A stretch of 64,000 nt of DNA, from contig JAPPLU010000093.1 in the NCBI GenBank assembly GCA_028874075.1, positions 1 to 64,000 of the forward strand, read 5' to 3'. Below the pieces are notes generated by a model. It was not told where the DNA came from. It ran no database searches and was given only the letters and a program-made list of their open reading frames with translations. The translations under genes and the position numbers were made by a program. Positions within the stretch are counted from its first letter, which is position 1. Each line of letters opens with the position of its first letter. This DNA is from Chloroflexota bacterium (GTDB lineage: Bacteria > Chloroflexota > Dehalococcoidia > Lucifugimonadales > UBA3495). Shown piece by piece: positions 25,512-35,031 of the stretch.

Positions 25512-26561
25512 TTACAACCCCACGCCCTTCATAATGATGTCCACGTTTGACGGGTCCGGCTTCAGGGAACCGTCGTCTATGCCGTGCATGGTATCTACGA
25601 TGGCATCGTGGAATGGGGTAGGGACGCCTGTTTCGCGGCCCTTGCTGCAGATCAGGCCGTTCATGAAGTCCACCTCGGAGTGACGGCCTTTGTGTACGTC
25701 CTGGGCCATGGATGCCAGCCAGTTGACCCGGCCACCGGCCTTGCTCATGATGTCGTTCAGTTCCTCGAACACCTCGCCCTTGTCGGCGTCGGCCCACGTC
25801 TCGGCGGGAATGCCGTTAATGGCCACCACGTTCAGGCCCTGGGCCAGGCCTACCTGGGCGCCCTCCTTGGCAAGCTGGATACGGAACATTCGAAAGCGGG
25901 CGTCCTGGGCCATCTCCTGGGAACCCAGGGTGGTCATGGCGGAGATGGCGTTGCCCATGCCGTTCTGGCAAAGCTTGGCCCACCGCTCGCCCCACAGGTT
26001 GTCGGTGGCGTAGGCGGCATCAATGTTGTCCAGCTTCTGGGCCACGCCCTCGCTGCGGGAGGTGATATTGCCCGACTGCTCGCCCACCCGGAACACCACA
26101 TGCCCGTGGTCCCGGCCTGGCGCGCCGCCCCGAATGACGTGCCCGGGCTCCCACAGGGCCACCTCGATGTGGGAAGCGATGCAGCCCATCTCCCGCTCCG
26201 GCCCCACGATCTCACCAATCAGGGGGTCGTTCCAGCAGTTCTGCAGTGAGACGAAGTAGCCGTCGTCCTTAACGTACCGCTTGATGAAGTGGGTGGCCCA
26301 CTCGGTGTCGTAGGACTTCATCGAGATGAAGGCTAAGTCAAAGGGTTCGGTGATGCCCTGGGCGTCGGTCAGGTGCATGGCCTTCACGGGCACGGTAAAG
26401 TCGCCCTGGCTGCCGCTGGCCCGCAGGCCCTCGGCGCGCATCTTCTCCACGTGCTCGGGCCACATATCAATGAAGGTAACGTCCTCGCCGGCCTGGGTCA
26501 GAAAGGCGCCCACGTAGCTGCCCAGAGCGCCGGCACCCATGATTGCTATCTTCTCTGGCAT
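25512..26561 (-). CDS. Ketopantoate reductase-family dehydrogenase
   Basis: 349 residues from the ATG at 26561 (AGGAG 9 bases before; a TTG three codons earlier is possible). N-terminal Rossmann fold with GAGALG at 9-14, then the central GERWAKLCQNGMGNA (Lys of the PanE active site) and the C-terminal ApbA_C signature SMAQDVHKGRHSEVDFMNG. It reduces a 2-keto acid, or oxidises a 2-hydroxy acid, with NAD(P)H. True PanE activity is not certain because this superfamily has many paralogs, and no pan genes are nearby. Confidence 0.85.
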   Translation of the reverse strand: MPEKIAIMGAGALGSYVGAFLTQAGEDVTFIDMWPEHVEKMRAEGLRASGSQGDFTVPVKAMHLTDAQGITEPFDLAFISMKSYDTEWATHFIKRYVKDDGYFVSLQNCWNDPLIGEIVGPEREMGCIASHIEVALWEPGHVIRGGAPGRDHGHVVFRVGEQSGNITSRSEGVAQKLDNIDAAYATDNLWGERWAKLCQNGMGNAISAMTTLGSQEMAQDARFRMFRIQLAKEGAQVGLAQGLNVVAINGIPAETWADADKGEVFEELNDIMSKAGGRVNWLASMAQDVHKGRHSEVDFMNGLICSKGRETGVPTPFHDAIVDTMHGIDDGSLKPDPSNVDIIMKGVGL

Positions 26562-26718
26562 AATGTTCAACTCCTATATCTTGAACCTTGGCCGGTACGG
26601 ATCCGGCATTCGTAGAATACCACAAGGCAAAGCACATCCACGAACAGGCAGGAAAGCTCAACCGTCTGGCCCAGTGGTGAGAGACCTGTCCTGACGCGAG
26701 GACGGAACACCCATAGAA

Positions 26719-26753
26719 CTATCCGCGACAATTCGCGCCCATTCGTGGGTTAG
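26719..26753. repeat. CACGAAT-type intergenic repeat
   Basis: CTATCCGCGACAATTCGCGC followed by CCATTCGTGGGTTAG, on the inverse strand relative to the copy at 10526. It sits directly before the serA stop codon on the plus strand, in a 194-bp gap with no gene. Confidence 0.45.
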
Positions 26754-26755
26754 AA

Positions 26756-28333
26756 CTAAAGCTGCACCAGCCGCGCGTCCGAGATGTGCGAGAGGGCCTT
26801 GATTTCCTCCAGCACGTGGCTGGGCATGGGGTCGTCCAGGCCCAGGACCATCATGGCTTGGCCGCGCAGGTTCAGGCGACCCACTTCCATGAAGCTGATG
26901 TTGATGTTGTGGCGGCCAGCGATAGTGCCCACCGCGCCGATGGATCCGGGCTGGTCCCGGTTGTCCACGAACAGCATGTAGGGGGCGGAAGGGGGCAGGT
27001 CCAGCCAGTAGTCGTTGACCTTGACGATGTGGGGTTCATTGCGCAGGGAAGTGCCGGCCAGGGTGAAGTCGCCGCTGCTGGTGGTCAACGTAACGGTGAT
27101 CAGACTGGCGTATTCGTGGGCCTCCGAGTACTTGTGCTCGGTTACGCTTAGTCCCCGCTGCTGGGCCAGCACCGGCGCGTTAATCAGGTTCACCTGCTCG
27201 GACGAAATGGGCGTCAGCACCCCGGCCAGCACCGCCGACTTGAGCATGATGGTGTCGTGCTGGGCAATTTCACCTTCGTAGGAGATGTTGACACCAACAA
27301 ACTGGTTCTGGGCCAGATGGGTCAGCAACTTTCCCAACAGCGTTCCCACCGGAATAAAGGGCGACAGCAACTCGTGGGCCTCGGATGCCATAAAGGGGGC
27401 GTTGACCGTGTTGCGGGCGGGCTGTCCCTCCAGCACCGCGAGAACCTGCTCCGCCGCCTCGATGGCCACCTCTCGCTGGGCCTCCTGGGTGGAAGCGCCC
27501 AGGTGGGGCGTGGCCATCACCCGGGGGTGGCTCACCAGGTCCCGGTTCTGAGGCGGTTCCTGGACAAATACGTCCAGGGCCGCGCCGGCCAGGCGTTCGG
27601 CGTCCAGGGCTTCCAGCAGGGCTTCCTCGTCAATCAACTCCCCCCGGGCTACGTTGATCAGGCGGGCGTCGGGCTTCATCAAGGCCAGTTCCCGCGCTCC
27701 AATCAGGTTGGTAGTGGACGGTGTGAGCGGCGTGTGCAGTGTAATAAAGTCCGACCTGCTCAGCAGTTCGTCCAGGGGCAACAACTCTGCACCCAGGCGG
27801 CGGGCATAGTCGGCGCCGACAAAGGGGTCGTACGCCAGCAGGTGCATGCCAAAACTGGCGGCGCGGCGGGCGACCTCTGAACCGACGCGGCCCAGGCCAA
27901 CTACGCCCAGGTACTTGTTGCGCACCTCGATACCCATAAAGGCGCTACGACGCCACTCTCCGTCCTTGAGCGACTGGTACGCCTGGGGAATGTTCCGGGC
28001 CAGGGCCAGCATCAGGGCCAGGGAATGTTCGGCGGCAGCGACGGTGTTGCCAATGGGGGCGTTGACTACCGCGATGCCCGCACTGGTGGCGGCGTTCAGG
28101 TCGATGTTGTCAACGCCGATTCCGGCCCGGGCGATGACCTTCAGGTTCTGCCCGGCTTCAATGACATTGGGGGTTACTTTGGTTTCGCTGCGGACTACCA
28201 GGGCATCGTAATTCTCGATGGCCTCTACCAGTTCCTCGGGCTTCAGGCCCGTCTTCACCTTAACGTCGGTGTGGGTTTTCAGCAGTTCAATCCCCTCGGG
28301 GGCTATGGGGTCAGAAACTAAAACTCTTGGCAT
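26756..28333 (-). CDS. serA: D-3-phosphoglycerate dehydrogenase
   Basis: 525 residues from the ATG at 28333; the longer ORF has no family sequence. It catalyses the first step of serine synthesis. The catalytic domain shows GVVGLGRVGSEVARRA (NAD binding) and NVARGELIDEEALLEAL. It is followed by the intervening ASB domain and a C-terminal ACT domain (LFVDNRDQPGSIGAVGTIAG) for serine feedback. This is the long bacterial form at its usual length. It lies 299 bp after trpB on the same strand, next to a large inverted repeat. Confidence 0.95.
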   Translation of the reverse strand: MPRVLVSDPIAPEGIELLKTHTDVKVKTGLKPEELVEAIENYDALVVRSETKVTPNVIEAGQNLKVIARAGIGVDNIDLNAATSAGIAVVNAPIGNTVAAAEHSLALMLALARNIPQAYQSLKDGEWRRSAFMGIEVRNKYLGVVGLGRVGSEVARRAASFGMHLLAYDPFVGADYARRLGAELLPLDELLSRSDFITLHTPLTPSTTNLIGARELALMKPDARLINVARGELIDEEALLEALDAERLAGAALDVFVQEPPQNRDLVSHPRVMATPHLGASTQEAQREVAIEAAEQVLAVLEGQPARNTVNAPFMASEAHELLSPFIPVGTLLGKLLTHLAQNQFVGVNISYEGEIAQHDTIMLKSAVLAGVLTPISSEQVNLINAPVLAQQRGLSVTEHKYSEAHEYASLITVTLTTSSGDFTLAGTSLRNEPHIVKVNDYWLDLPPSAPYMLFVDNRDQPGSIGAVGTIAGRHNINISFMEVGRLNLRGQAMMVLGLDDPMPSHVLEEIKALSHISDARLVQL

Positions 28334-28541
28334 ATAAACTAACCTGTCCTTCCCAATTGGTATTGGCCAATAATACACCAACCGGGCCGGCAGGGTGTTA
28401 AGAGGAAGTAACGGCTGCGGCGCGGCCAGATACGAGGGATAGGGTAATTTGGTTATGACATGTTGGAAGATGTAGTGAATGCGTAGGAAACTAGTCAACC
28501 GCTTCCTGGCAATGCCTCAACTGAAAGCGTCAATAATCGAC

Positions 28542-28626
28542 TAGCCCTGGCGGTTGATGTCTTGGGCGGAACTCCGGCATGAAAGCTCGCGCCCGGCATC
28601 GGCCTCCGGACGATCCGCCAGGGCTA
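28542..28626 (-). repeat. 12-bp inverted repeat 3' of trpB
   Basis: TAGCCCTGGCGG (28542-28553) and its perfect complement CCGCCAGGGCTA (28615-28626) flank 61 GC-rich bases. On the minus strand the element begins six bases after the trpB stop. A closed stem around an internal domain could be a processed RNA, a 3' stabiliser or a small palindromic mobile element. No T-run follows. The remainder of 28334-28632 holds no supported gene; trpA is absent. Confidence 0.5.
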
Positions 28627-28632
28627 TTCCAA

Positions 28633-29841
28633 CTAAAACTCTATCCCCGCCGCGGCCGCCACCGTCGGCACGTCCTTGTCCCCCCGGCCGCTCAGGCACA
28701 TCAGAATGATGTTGTCCGGCGGCAGGCGACGGGCCATTTCGGCCACGTGGTAAACGGCGTGGGACGGTTCCAGCGCGGGGATGATACCCTCGGTGCGAGA
28801 CAGCAGGTGAAAGCCCTCCAGGGCCTGGGCGTCGGTAACCGAAGTGTATTCGGCCCGGTAGGCGTCCTTCAGGTAGCTGTGTTCGGGCCCCACGCCGGGG
28901 TAATCGAGTCCTGCGGAAATGCTGTGGGTCTCGTGGACCTGGCCGTGCTGGTCCTGGAGCAAGTAGGACATTGAGCCGTGCAGCACCCCGGGCCGTCCGG
29001 CGCTCAACGTGGCCGAATGGTGTCCGGTCTCAATACCATCGCCTCCGGCCTCCACACCCACCAAGGACACCTCTTCGTCTCCGATGAACTCGTAGAAGGT
29101 GCCAATGGCGTTACTGCCGCCGCCCACGCAGGCTACCACGTAGTCGGGCAATCGGCCTTCGGCCTCCAGTATCTGCGCCCGGGCCTCCCGGCTGATTACC
29201 GACTGGAAGTCCCTCACCAGCATGGGGTAAGGATGGGGACCAACCGCGCTGCCGATCAGGTAGTGGGTGGACTCCACGTTGGTAACCCAGTCGCGGATGG
29301 CCTCGTTAATGGCGTCCTTCAGGGTGCGGGTGCCCGACTCGACGGCAATGACTTCGGCTTCCAGCAGGCGCATGCGGAAAACGTTCAGGGCCTGGCGGCG
29401 GGTGTCTTCCGACCCCATGTACACAACGCACTGCAGCCCCAGCATGGCGCAAACGGTGGCGGTGGCAACGCCGTGCTGCCCAGCGCCGGTTTCGGCTATG
29501 ATGCGTTCCTTGCCCATGTGTTTTGCCAGCAGGGCCTGGCCAAGGGCGTTGTTGATCTTGTGGGCGCCGGTATGGGCCAGGTCTTCCCGCTTCAGGTAGA
29601 TTCTGGCTCCGCCGCAATGGCGGGTAAGGTTTTCGGCGAAATACAGGGACGTGGGACGTCCGGCGTAGTGGTGCAGCAATGACGACAGGCCTTGCTGAAA
29701 TTCCTCGTCAACCCTTGCGGCTCCGTAAGCCTCTTCCAGTTCCTCCAGGGCGGCCATCAGGGTGGCGGGTACGAACTTGCCCCCAAACTCGCCAAACCGG
29801 CCCCGCGCATCGGGCCAAACCGTCGATTCACTAACGGTCAT
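28633..29841 (-). CDS. trpB: Tryptophan synthase beta chain
   Basis: 402 residues. It joins indole and serine to make tryptophan, with PLP. The N-terminus [17 protein letters not shown] is typical of TrpB1. PLP binds Lys95 in [12 protein letters not shown], and the phosphate loop is [10 protein letters not shown]. The C-terminal [12 protein letters not shown] is normal. It is last in the local trp cluster, 139 bp after trpF, with a repeat in the gap. No trpA follows, so the alpha subunit must be encoded elsewhere. Confidence 0.96.
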   Translation of the reverse strand: MTVSESTVWPDARGRFGEFGGKFVPATLMAALEELEEAYGAARVDEEFQQGLSSLLHHYAGRPTSLYFAENLTRHCGGARIYLKREDLAHTGAHKINNALGQALLAKHMGKERIIAETGAGQHGVATATVCAMLGLQCVVYMGSEDTRRQALNVFRMRLLEAEVIAVESGTRTLKDAINEAIRDWVTNVESTHYLIGSAVGPHPYPMLVRDFQSVISREARAQILEAEGRLPDYVVACVGGGSNAIGTFYEFIGDEEVSLVGVEAGGDGIETGHHSATLSAGRPGVLHGSMSYLLQDQHGQVHETHSISAGLDYPGVGPEHSYLKDAYRAEYTSVTDAQALEGFHLLSRTEGIIPALEPSHAVYHVAEMARRLPPDNIILMCLSGRGDKDVPTVAAAAGIEF

Positions 29842-29925
29842 TGATAATTACCTCTTCAATTAAACCTGGATGGTCAAAAAATGCAGGACTTGCTTCTACC
29901 AATTTTGGGACTGATATGCTGCCCT

Positions 29926-29975
29926 GATTGAACAGGGGAGATAAGACATTCCTGTTCAACCTGTTCAATCATGTC
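29926..29975. repeat. CCTGTTCA-type repeat with inverted arm
   Basis: GATTGAACAGG (29926-29936) pairs with CCTGTTCAATC (29960-29970), and a second CCTGTTCAA lies in between (29951-29959). It fills most of the trpF-trpB gap and could fold in the trp mRNA. Confidence 0.5.
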
Positions 29976-29980
29976 TGAGT

Positions 29981-30655
29981 TCATAAAGCGGCCCGGGCGT
30001 TGTGGATGAAGGCCCGGATTTTTTCTTCGTCCTGGTGGCCCCCCGTCTCCACGCCACTGGAAACGTCCACACCCCAGGGATTCACCTGTTGGACGGCCTG
30101 GGCGACGTTTTCGGGAGTCAGACCCCCGGCCAGGAGGAACTCATACCCCCCTCGGGAAAGCTGGGCCGCCACTTCCCAGTCGAAGCTCTGGCCCGTCCCG
30201 CCCTGCAGGCCTTCAACCAGGCGGTCCAGGGTAACGTAACAGGCTGCTTCCCGGTAAGGGGCCAGTCGCGTCGCGACTCCCCCATCAATACCATTTTCGG
30301 CCGCGGCTTCAGAGGCAGAGACGTGCAGCACCTTGATGACCTCCGCGCCTGTTTGCTCCGCAATCGCCCGGCAGTAATCGGGCGATTCCTGGCCGCACAG
30401 TTGGGCCAGGTCCAGGCCGCAGAACTTGATGGTTTCGATGACGTCTTCCAGCGGCTGGTCGGCGAACAGACCCACCACTCGGGGAGGTTCCGGAATCAGG
30501 GTTCGCAGCTCGCAGACGATCTCCGCGGCCGCCGCAAGTTCCAGCCGGCGCCGGCGTTCCGGCACGAAAACCAGACCAATAAAGTCGGCGCCAGCCTCGG
30601 CGGCGGCTATTGCGTCCTCGGTGCGCCGAATACCGCAAATCTTGGTATAGATCAT
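29981..30655 (-). CDS. trpF: Phosphoribosylanthranilate isomerase
   Basis: 224 residues, a TIM-barrel isomerase for the third step from anthranilate. It begins MIYTKICGIRRTEDA (catalytic Cys7), with GADFIGLVFVPERRRRL and the C-terminal phosphate site LLAGGLTPENVAQAV plus VDVSSGVETGG. Its ATG overlaps the trpC stop by 4 bases (ATGA), so translation is coupled. Confidence 0.96.
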   Translation of the reverse strand: MIYTKICGIRRTEDAIAAAEAGADFIGLVFVPERRRRLELAAAAEIVCELRTLIPEPPRVVGLFADQPLEDVIETIKFCGLDLAQLCGQESPDYCRAIAEQTGAEVIKVLHVSASEAAAENGIDGGVATRLAPYREAACYVTLDRLVEGLQGGTGQSFDWEVAAQLSRGGYEFLLAGGLTPENVAQAVQQVNPWGVDVSSGVETGGHQDEEKIRAFIHNARAAL

Positions 30656-31458
30656 GGGCGGATCGCCACGGTAATGGGGGCGGTCAGTTCCCGCACCTTG
30701 GCCGCTGTATCCGGGGCGGTTACCAATGCCTCGCCCACCAGCACGGCGTTCACGCCCAGCCTTCCCAGACGCTGCAAATGTTCTGGCGTGAAGATGCCGC
30801 TCTCGCTGACGATTACCTTGTCTCCCGGGATGAGCGGGGCCAAACCTTCGGTGGTAGCCAGGTCGGTATTGAAGGTACGCAGGTCCCGGTTGTTGATGCC
30901 GACTATTTCCGCCCCGGCATCCAGCGCCACCTGCAACTCCTCCTCGTCGTGGACTTCCACCAGGGCATCCATACCTAGTTCACGGCCCAGGGCCAGCAGT
31001 TCAACCAATTGGGTAGCAGACAGGATGGCCACTATCAGCAAGTAAGTGTCGGCGCCCATGGCCCGCGCCTCGTATACCTGGTAGGGATCGAAGATGAAGT
31101 CCTTGCGTAGCACCGGCGCGGCGGCCGAAACTCCAGAATTCTTGATAGCGGACAGGTGGTCCGGTTCTCCCTGGAAACGGGGGTCCGTCAGCACCGATAT
31201 TGCCGAAGCGCCGTTACCGGCGTAGGTGGCGGCCAATTGCACCGGGTCGAAGTCCGGGCACAGCAGGCCGCGGGAAGGTGACGCCTTCTTCACCTCGGCA
31301 ATCAGCCTGACCGCTCCGCCCCGCAAAGCGCTAACCAGACTCAAAGGCTCGGGACGCTGGGCCACCTGTTCTTGCACTGCCCCCAGTGGGGCCGAGGCCT
31401 TGACCACGGCCAGTTCTTCCCGCTTGGCGGTAACTATTTCGTCAAGAATGTTTGGCAT
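30652..31458 (-). CDS. trpC: Indole-3-glycerol-phosphate synthase
   Basis: 268 residues. It closes the indole ring. The motifs are clear: LIAEVKKASPSRGLL (catalytic Lys/Glu), ISVLTDPRFQGEPDHL, LRKDFIFDPYQVYEARAMGA and IVGINNRDLRTFNTDL, then VSESGIFTPEHLQRL. An AGGAGG lies farther than usual from the ATG. It overlaps trpF by 4 bases and is 46 bp after the zinc-ribbon ORF. Confidence 0.96.
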   Translation of the reverse strand: MPNILDEIVTAKREELAVVKASAPLGAVQEQVAQRPEPLSLVSALRGGAVRLIAEVKKASPSRGLLCPDFDPVQLAATYAGNGASAISVLTDPRFQGEPDHLSAIKNSGVSAAAPVLRKDFIFDPYQVYEARAMGADTYLLIVAILSATQLVELLALGRELGMDALVEVHDEEELQVALDAGAEIVGINNRDLRTFNTDLATTEGLAPLIPGDKVIVSESGIFTPEHLQRLGRLGVNAVLVGEALVTAPDTAAKVRELTAPITVAIRP

Positions 31459-31504
31459 TTCAGGAAAAGGTGACCTCCTTGAGACTGCCCCTCGGCTGGC
31501 ACTG

Positions 31505-31765
31505 CTAACGCTCCATTATGCCAAGGACCATAGCATTGAACAGCAGCGTGTACCCGCAATTTTCGCAGGAGAGTACGATCAGGGGATAGGCTGGCCCGGT
31601 GTTGGGCATCCACCTTGAGCCCTGGCTGATTTGCTTCATCTCGCCAATGGCCTCTCCCATGAACCACCCCGTGTTCCCGCAGATGGTGCAGGACTTTTCC
31701 CCTATCCAGTTTTCTTCAATCCACCGGAGTGCCTGTTCTAACCTGGCTCTTCCTGTATCGGCCAT
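31505..31765 (-). CDS. Small zinc-ribbon protein in trp cluster
   Basis: 86 residues with two CxxC knuckles: Cys26-Cys29 (CTICGNTGW) and Cys67-Cys70 (CENCGYTLLF), which should bind one zinc. The spacing of about 37 residues fits a zinc ribbon. A helical N-terminus RARLEQALRWIEENWIGEKS precedes it. It lies between trpD and trpC on the same strand with 45- and 46-bp gaps. It is not a known Trp enzyme. It may be a nucleic-acid or protein-binding factor that happens to share the operon. Confidence 0.7.
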   Translation of the reverse strand: MADTGRARLEQALRWIEENWIGEKSCTICGNTGWFMGEAIGEMKQISQGSRWMPNTGPAYPLIVLSCENCGYTLLFNAMVLGIMER

Positions 31766-31810
31766 AGCTCATGCCCTCGACTATCCAAACAGAATCCAAC
31801 CCGCTCACAT

Positions 31811-32824
31811 TTAATTTGTTCCCTTGCTCACCTCCACCAGGGCGTCCACCCTGGCCAGGGCCGCGCCACCGTCAATGGCTTCGGCCGCCAGTGATATGCC
31901 CTCACTCAGGCTGGCGGCCTTGTCCGCGGCCAACAGCGCCGCAGCGCTGTTGAGCAGCACTGCATCCCGGATTGGGCCGCCCTCGCCCTGGAACAAGCGG
32001 CGCATGGTGGCCGCGTTTTCCTCGGCTGCGCCCCCGCGCAGGTCTTCTGTGGAAGCGGAAGCCAGACCCGTATCCGCCAGGTCAATGGTCCAGGTGCTTA
32101 CCTCTCCACCTTTGACCTCCCAGACGGTGGATGGCCCTGACAGGCTGATCTCGTCCATGCCGTCGGCCCCGTGCACGACCAGGGCATGGCGGATATCCAG
32201 CAGGCGCAGGGCCTGGGCCATCAGCCCCCCCAGTTGTTCATAGGCGACACCCAGCAGCATACACTGGGCGTGGGCAGGGTTGGTCAGGGGCCCCAGGATG
32301 TTGAAGACGGTGCGGATGCCGATCTCTCTCCGTACGGGCGCGGCATAGCGCATGGACGGATGGAAGGCAGGGGCGAACATGAACCCCATCCCGGCCTGCT
32401 CAATGCACTGCGCTACGCCTTCCGGAGTCAACTCTACCTTGACGCCCAGGGCTTCCAAAACGTCGGCAGCGCCGCAGGAACTGGAGGCGGCCCGGTTGCC
32501 GTGCTTGGCCACCCGCGCGCCGCAGGCCGCAGCCACGAAGGCGGACGCGGTGGATATGTTAAAAGTGTTCTTGCCGTCGCCTCCTGTGCCTACTACATCC
32601 AAAAGGGGCCCCTCCACGTTGACCCGCAGGGCCTTCTCCCGCATTACCGCCGCCATGCCGGCAATTTCCTCAGTGCTCTCCCCCTTCAGCCGAAGGGCGG
32701 TCAGAAAGGCCCCCAACTGGGCAGGAGTGGCTTCGCCCTCCATTATTTCCTGCATAACCTCAGTGGCCTGCTCCCTGGTTAGAGAGTGGCCCGAAACCAC
32801 GATGTCAATCGCTTCCCTGATCAT
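31811..32824 (-). CDS. trpD: Anthranilate phosphoribosyltransferase
   Basis: 337 residues. It joins anthranilate to PRPP. The glycine-rich PRPP loop is VVGTGGDGKNTFNIST (77-92), then KHGNRAASSSCGAADVLEAL and a C-terminal acidic metal site (GADGMDEISLSGPS). Length and motifs are standard. It is the first gene of the local cluster trpD - zinc ribbon - trpC - trpF - trpB. trpE and trpG are not upstream; a Uma2 gene is. Confidence 0.96.
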   Translation of the reverse strand: MIREAIDIVVSGHSLTREQATEVMQEIMEGEATPAQLGAFLTALRLKGESTEEIAGMAAVMREKALRVNVEGPLLDVVGTGGDGKNTFNISTASAFVAAACGARVAKHGNRAASSSCGAADVLEALGVKVELTPEGVAQCIEQAGMGFMFAPAFHPSMRYAAPVRREIGIRTVFNILGPLTNPAHAQCMLLGVAYEQLGGLMAQALRLLDIRHALVVHGADGMDEISLSGPSTVWEVKGGEVSTWTIDLADTGLASASTEDLRGGAAEENAATMRRLFQGEGGPIRDAVLLNSAAALLAADKAASLSEGISLAAEAIDGGAALARVDALVEVSKGTN

Positions 32825-32889
32825 TGGGGATGAATCCTCCTGGCGCTGCTATGGGGTACGATTCCTGTGCTCTATTCGCTGACTGGGTT

Positions 32890-33552
32890 CTATTCGCTGG
32901 AAGGCTGACTCACTTCCGGGGGCGGTTCCTCGATTGCCAATGGCGGCAGCAAATCATCCACCGGCAACTCCATGTCCGACAGGGACACGGGCGTCAGGGT
33001 CTCCCCCCTGCGGTGGATGGTGTGTTGTGCGTAACCTTCAGCGCCAGGTTCGACGAACCGCTCAATGCAGTCTTCCGGCAGGTTCTTCACCCAGGTTTCC
33101 GGCACCCCGGCGCGGCCATACACATGGGCCTTAACGCCCCGGTCAAATTCCAGGGAAGAATCTGCCACCTCTATGACCAGCAGCACGTCCGCGGGAGTGG
33201 GGTGGGCTGTGCCGTAGTAATCCTGCCGGTAGCGCAAGAGCGCGATATCGGGCTGCAGCTCCGAACCGTCTTCCAACCGGACAGGGTTTTGGACATGGAT
33301 GATGAAACGGTCATTATCCGGATAGGAAAACCGATGATTCAAACGGTTCACCTCTCCAGAGTGTCCCGGCCCAATTGGCGGCATAACAATAATCTCTCCG
33401 TCAATAAGTTCCACCCGCTCGTCGGGCCCCAGAATACCCATCTCACCCATGCGGTAATATTCGGCCACTGTAAACTTGCGCCTCTGCGGTTCGGGAGAGG
33501 GTGCCTCTGGCGCCACCGGGTTTGCCGACGGAACTTTTTCTTGGGTAGTCAT
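32890..33552 (-). CDS. Uma2-family (DUF820) putative endonuclease
   Basis: 220 residues from the ATG at 33552 (GGTAGGTGA upstream). After a disordered Pro-rich start it shows the DUF820/Uma2 restriction-endonuclease-like fold: RVELIDGEIIVMPPIGPGHS, SELQPDIALLRYRQDYY and VLLVIEVADSSLEFDRGVK followed by ETWVKNL. PD-(D/E)XK residues are Asp in PDIAL and Glu in VIEVA. The usual Lys appears in RGVKAHVYG. Uma2 genes are highly multiplied in cyanobacteria and Chloroflexota; their function is unclear. Confidence 0.85.
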   Translation of the reverse strand: MTTQEKVPSANPVAPEAPSPEPQRRKFTVAEYYRMGEMGILGPDERVELIDGEIIVMPPIGPGHSGEVNRLNHRFSYPDNDRFIIHVQNPVRLEDGSELQPDIALLRYRQDYYGTAHPTPADVLLVIEVADSSLEFDRGVKAHVYGRAGVPETWVKNLPEDCIERFVEPGAEGYAQHTIHRRGETLTPVSLSDMELPVDDLLPPLAIEEPPPEVSQPSSE

Positions 33553-33697
33553 AGCATCACCTACCCTTTTGGGGAGCATTATCATTCGAATCGGGTTACT
33601 GTCTGAAATGATGATAAGGGGACTGTGCTTGTTATTCAAGGAAACCCTTCTGGGCCAACTCGCCCACCTGTACGCCGCTAAGCGAGGAATTACCCGC

Positions 33698-33703
33698 TAT
33701 AAT
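33698..33703 (+). promoter_or_regulatory. Possible -10 box of hydrolase gene
   Basis: A perfect TATAAT 36 bases before the ATG at 33739. There is no clear -35. The expected start of transcription is near 33710. Confidence 0.35.
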
Positions 33704-33738
33704 TGAGGGCGACACTGGATACTGTGAGGATTTGATCT

Positions 33739-35022
33739 ATGCCTGCTATGGAAGCCGCCATTGAACGACGCATGAAACGCTGGCAGGACCAGCGCTGGCT
33801 GCTGGATGTGGTAATTCAGACTGTGGGAATCGAGTGGGACCAGCGGCGCATCGGCTACACCCTGGGCCCTTGCGGCCCCGAAGCAACCCCCGACTTCACC
33901 GGGGTACGCGCGCGCACCAAGCGGTTTAACGACGCCAGCCGCGAGTTCCGGCGCGCCGCCGCTCGTCGCGAGAACAAGGCCCGCCAGCACGAGGCCGAGG
34001 GACACCTGGTGGCCGCCGGCGAAAGCTACTTCATCGCGTCCCTGCTCTACGGCAGCGCCCAGTGGCCCATTTTCGCCCACACCCTGGAAAACGAGCGCCT
34101 GGGCGACAAGAAGGTGGAATGCTACACCAAGTACACTCAGTACGCCAACCACGAAATTCGGCGAGTGGACATCCCCTTTGGCGACAGCGCCATTCCTGCC
34201 TGGCTCCACCTGCCCAACCTCCCCTTCAACCGGGCCGCCACCAACGGCAACCGGGGCCAACTCCCCTGCGTGATGAGCATCCCGGGCATGGACAGCTTCA
34301 AGGAAACGGGCGTGGCCCTGTACGGCGACCGCATGCTGGAAAGGGGCGTCGCCGTGCTTTCCATCGACGGCCCCGTCCAGAAGGAGGCCCTGCAGCGGGG
34401 CATCCACGTTACCGCCACCAACTGGATGGACGCCGGCCGCGCCGTCCTGGACTGGATGCGGGCCCAACCGGAAATTGACCCGGACCGCATCGCCATCAAG
34501 GGCACGAGCATGGGTTCATTCTGGGGCACCCAGGTAGCGTCTATCGACAATCGCATCAAGGGCTGCGCGGTGCAGGCCGTGTGCCACGAGCCCGGCATGA
34601 ACACCATCTTCAACGTGGCGTCGCCCACCTTCAAACTGCGCTTTATGTACATGGCCGGCTACGAGGACGAGGACGAGTTCGACCGCTTTGCCGAGACCAT
34701 GACCCTGGAGGGCACGGGCCGGAATGTAACCTGTCCCTACCTGGTCTTGGCTGGCGAGGACGACCATCTCAGCCCCATAGAATGCACCTATGACCTTATG
34801 GATACCATCGCCGGCCCCAAGCAATTGGTGCTATACGAAGGGGCCGACCACGGCCTGGGCGGCTCATCGTCGTCAGACTTGGGGCCCAATCCCCAGACAT
34901 ACATTGCCGACTGGCTGCTGGACCGGCTAAACGGCAAGCCCATGGAAAGCCAGCACATACTGATAGATATGGCCGGCCAGACGCAGGCCAGCGGCTTCTC
35001 CGACTACGCTAGGGCCATCTGA
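33739..35022 (+). CDS. Alpha/beta hydrolase (DUF1100/FrsA-like)
   Basis: 427 residues with a helical N-terminal cap (to about residue 140) and a C-terminal alpha/beta hydrolase core. The nucleophile elbow is GTSMG (Ser257), the acid lies in LAGEDDHLSP, and the His is His371 in GADHGLGG. The order resembles 2,6-dihydroxypseudooxynicotine-hydrolase/FrsA-like esterases that cleave C-C or ester bonds. There is no signal peptide. No partner gene points to a substrate, although the LigB dioxygenase 1.6 kb away hints at aromatic catabolism. Confidence 0.85.
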   Translation: MPAMEAAIERRMKRWQDQRWLLDVVIQTVGIEWDQRRIGYTLGPCGPEATPDFTGVRARTKRFNDASREFRRAAARRENKARQHEAEGHLVAAGESYFIASLLYGSAQWPIFAHTLENERLGDKKVECYTKYTQYANHEIRRVDIPFGDSAIPAWLHLPNLPFNRAATNGNRGQLPCVMSIPGMDSFKETGVALYGDRMLERGVAVLSIDGPVQKEALQRGIHVTATNWMDAGRAVLDWMRAQPEIDPDRIAIKGTSMGSFWGTQVASIDNRIKGCAVQAVCHEPGMNTIFNVASPTFKLRFMYMAGYEDEDEFDRFAETMTLEGTGRNVTCPYLVLAGEDDHLSPIECTYDLMDTIAGPKQLVLYEGADHGLGGSSSSDLGPNPQTYIADWLLDRLNGKPMESQHILIDMAGQTQASGFSDYARAI

Positions 35023-35031
35023 GAGAATTCA

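Noticed and set aside
26756..28498. 580-residue reading of serA from 28498
   Set aside because: The extra 55 residues do not fit SerA, whose normal start MPRVLVSDPI is at 28333.
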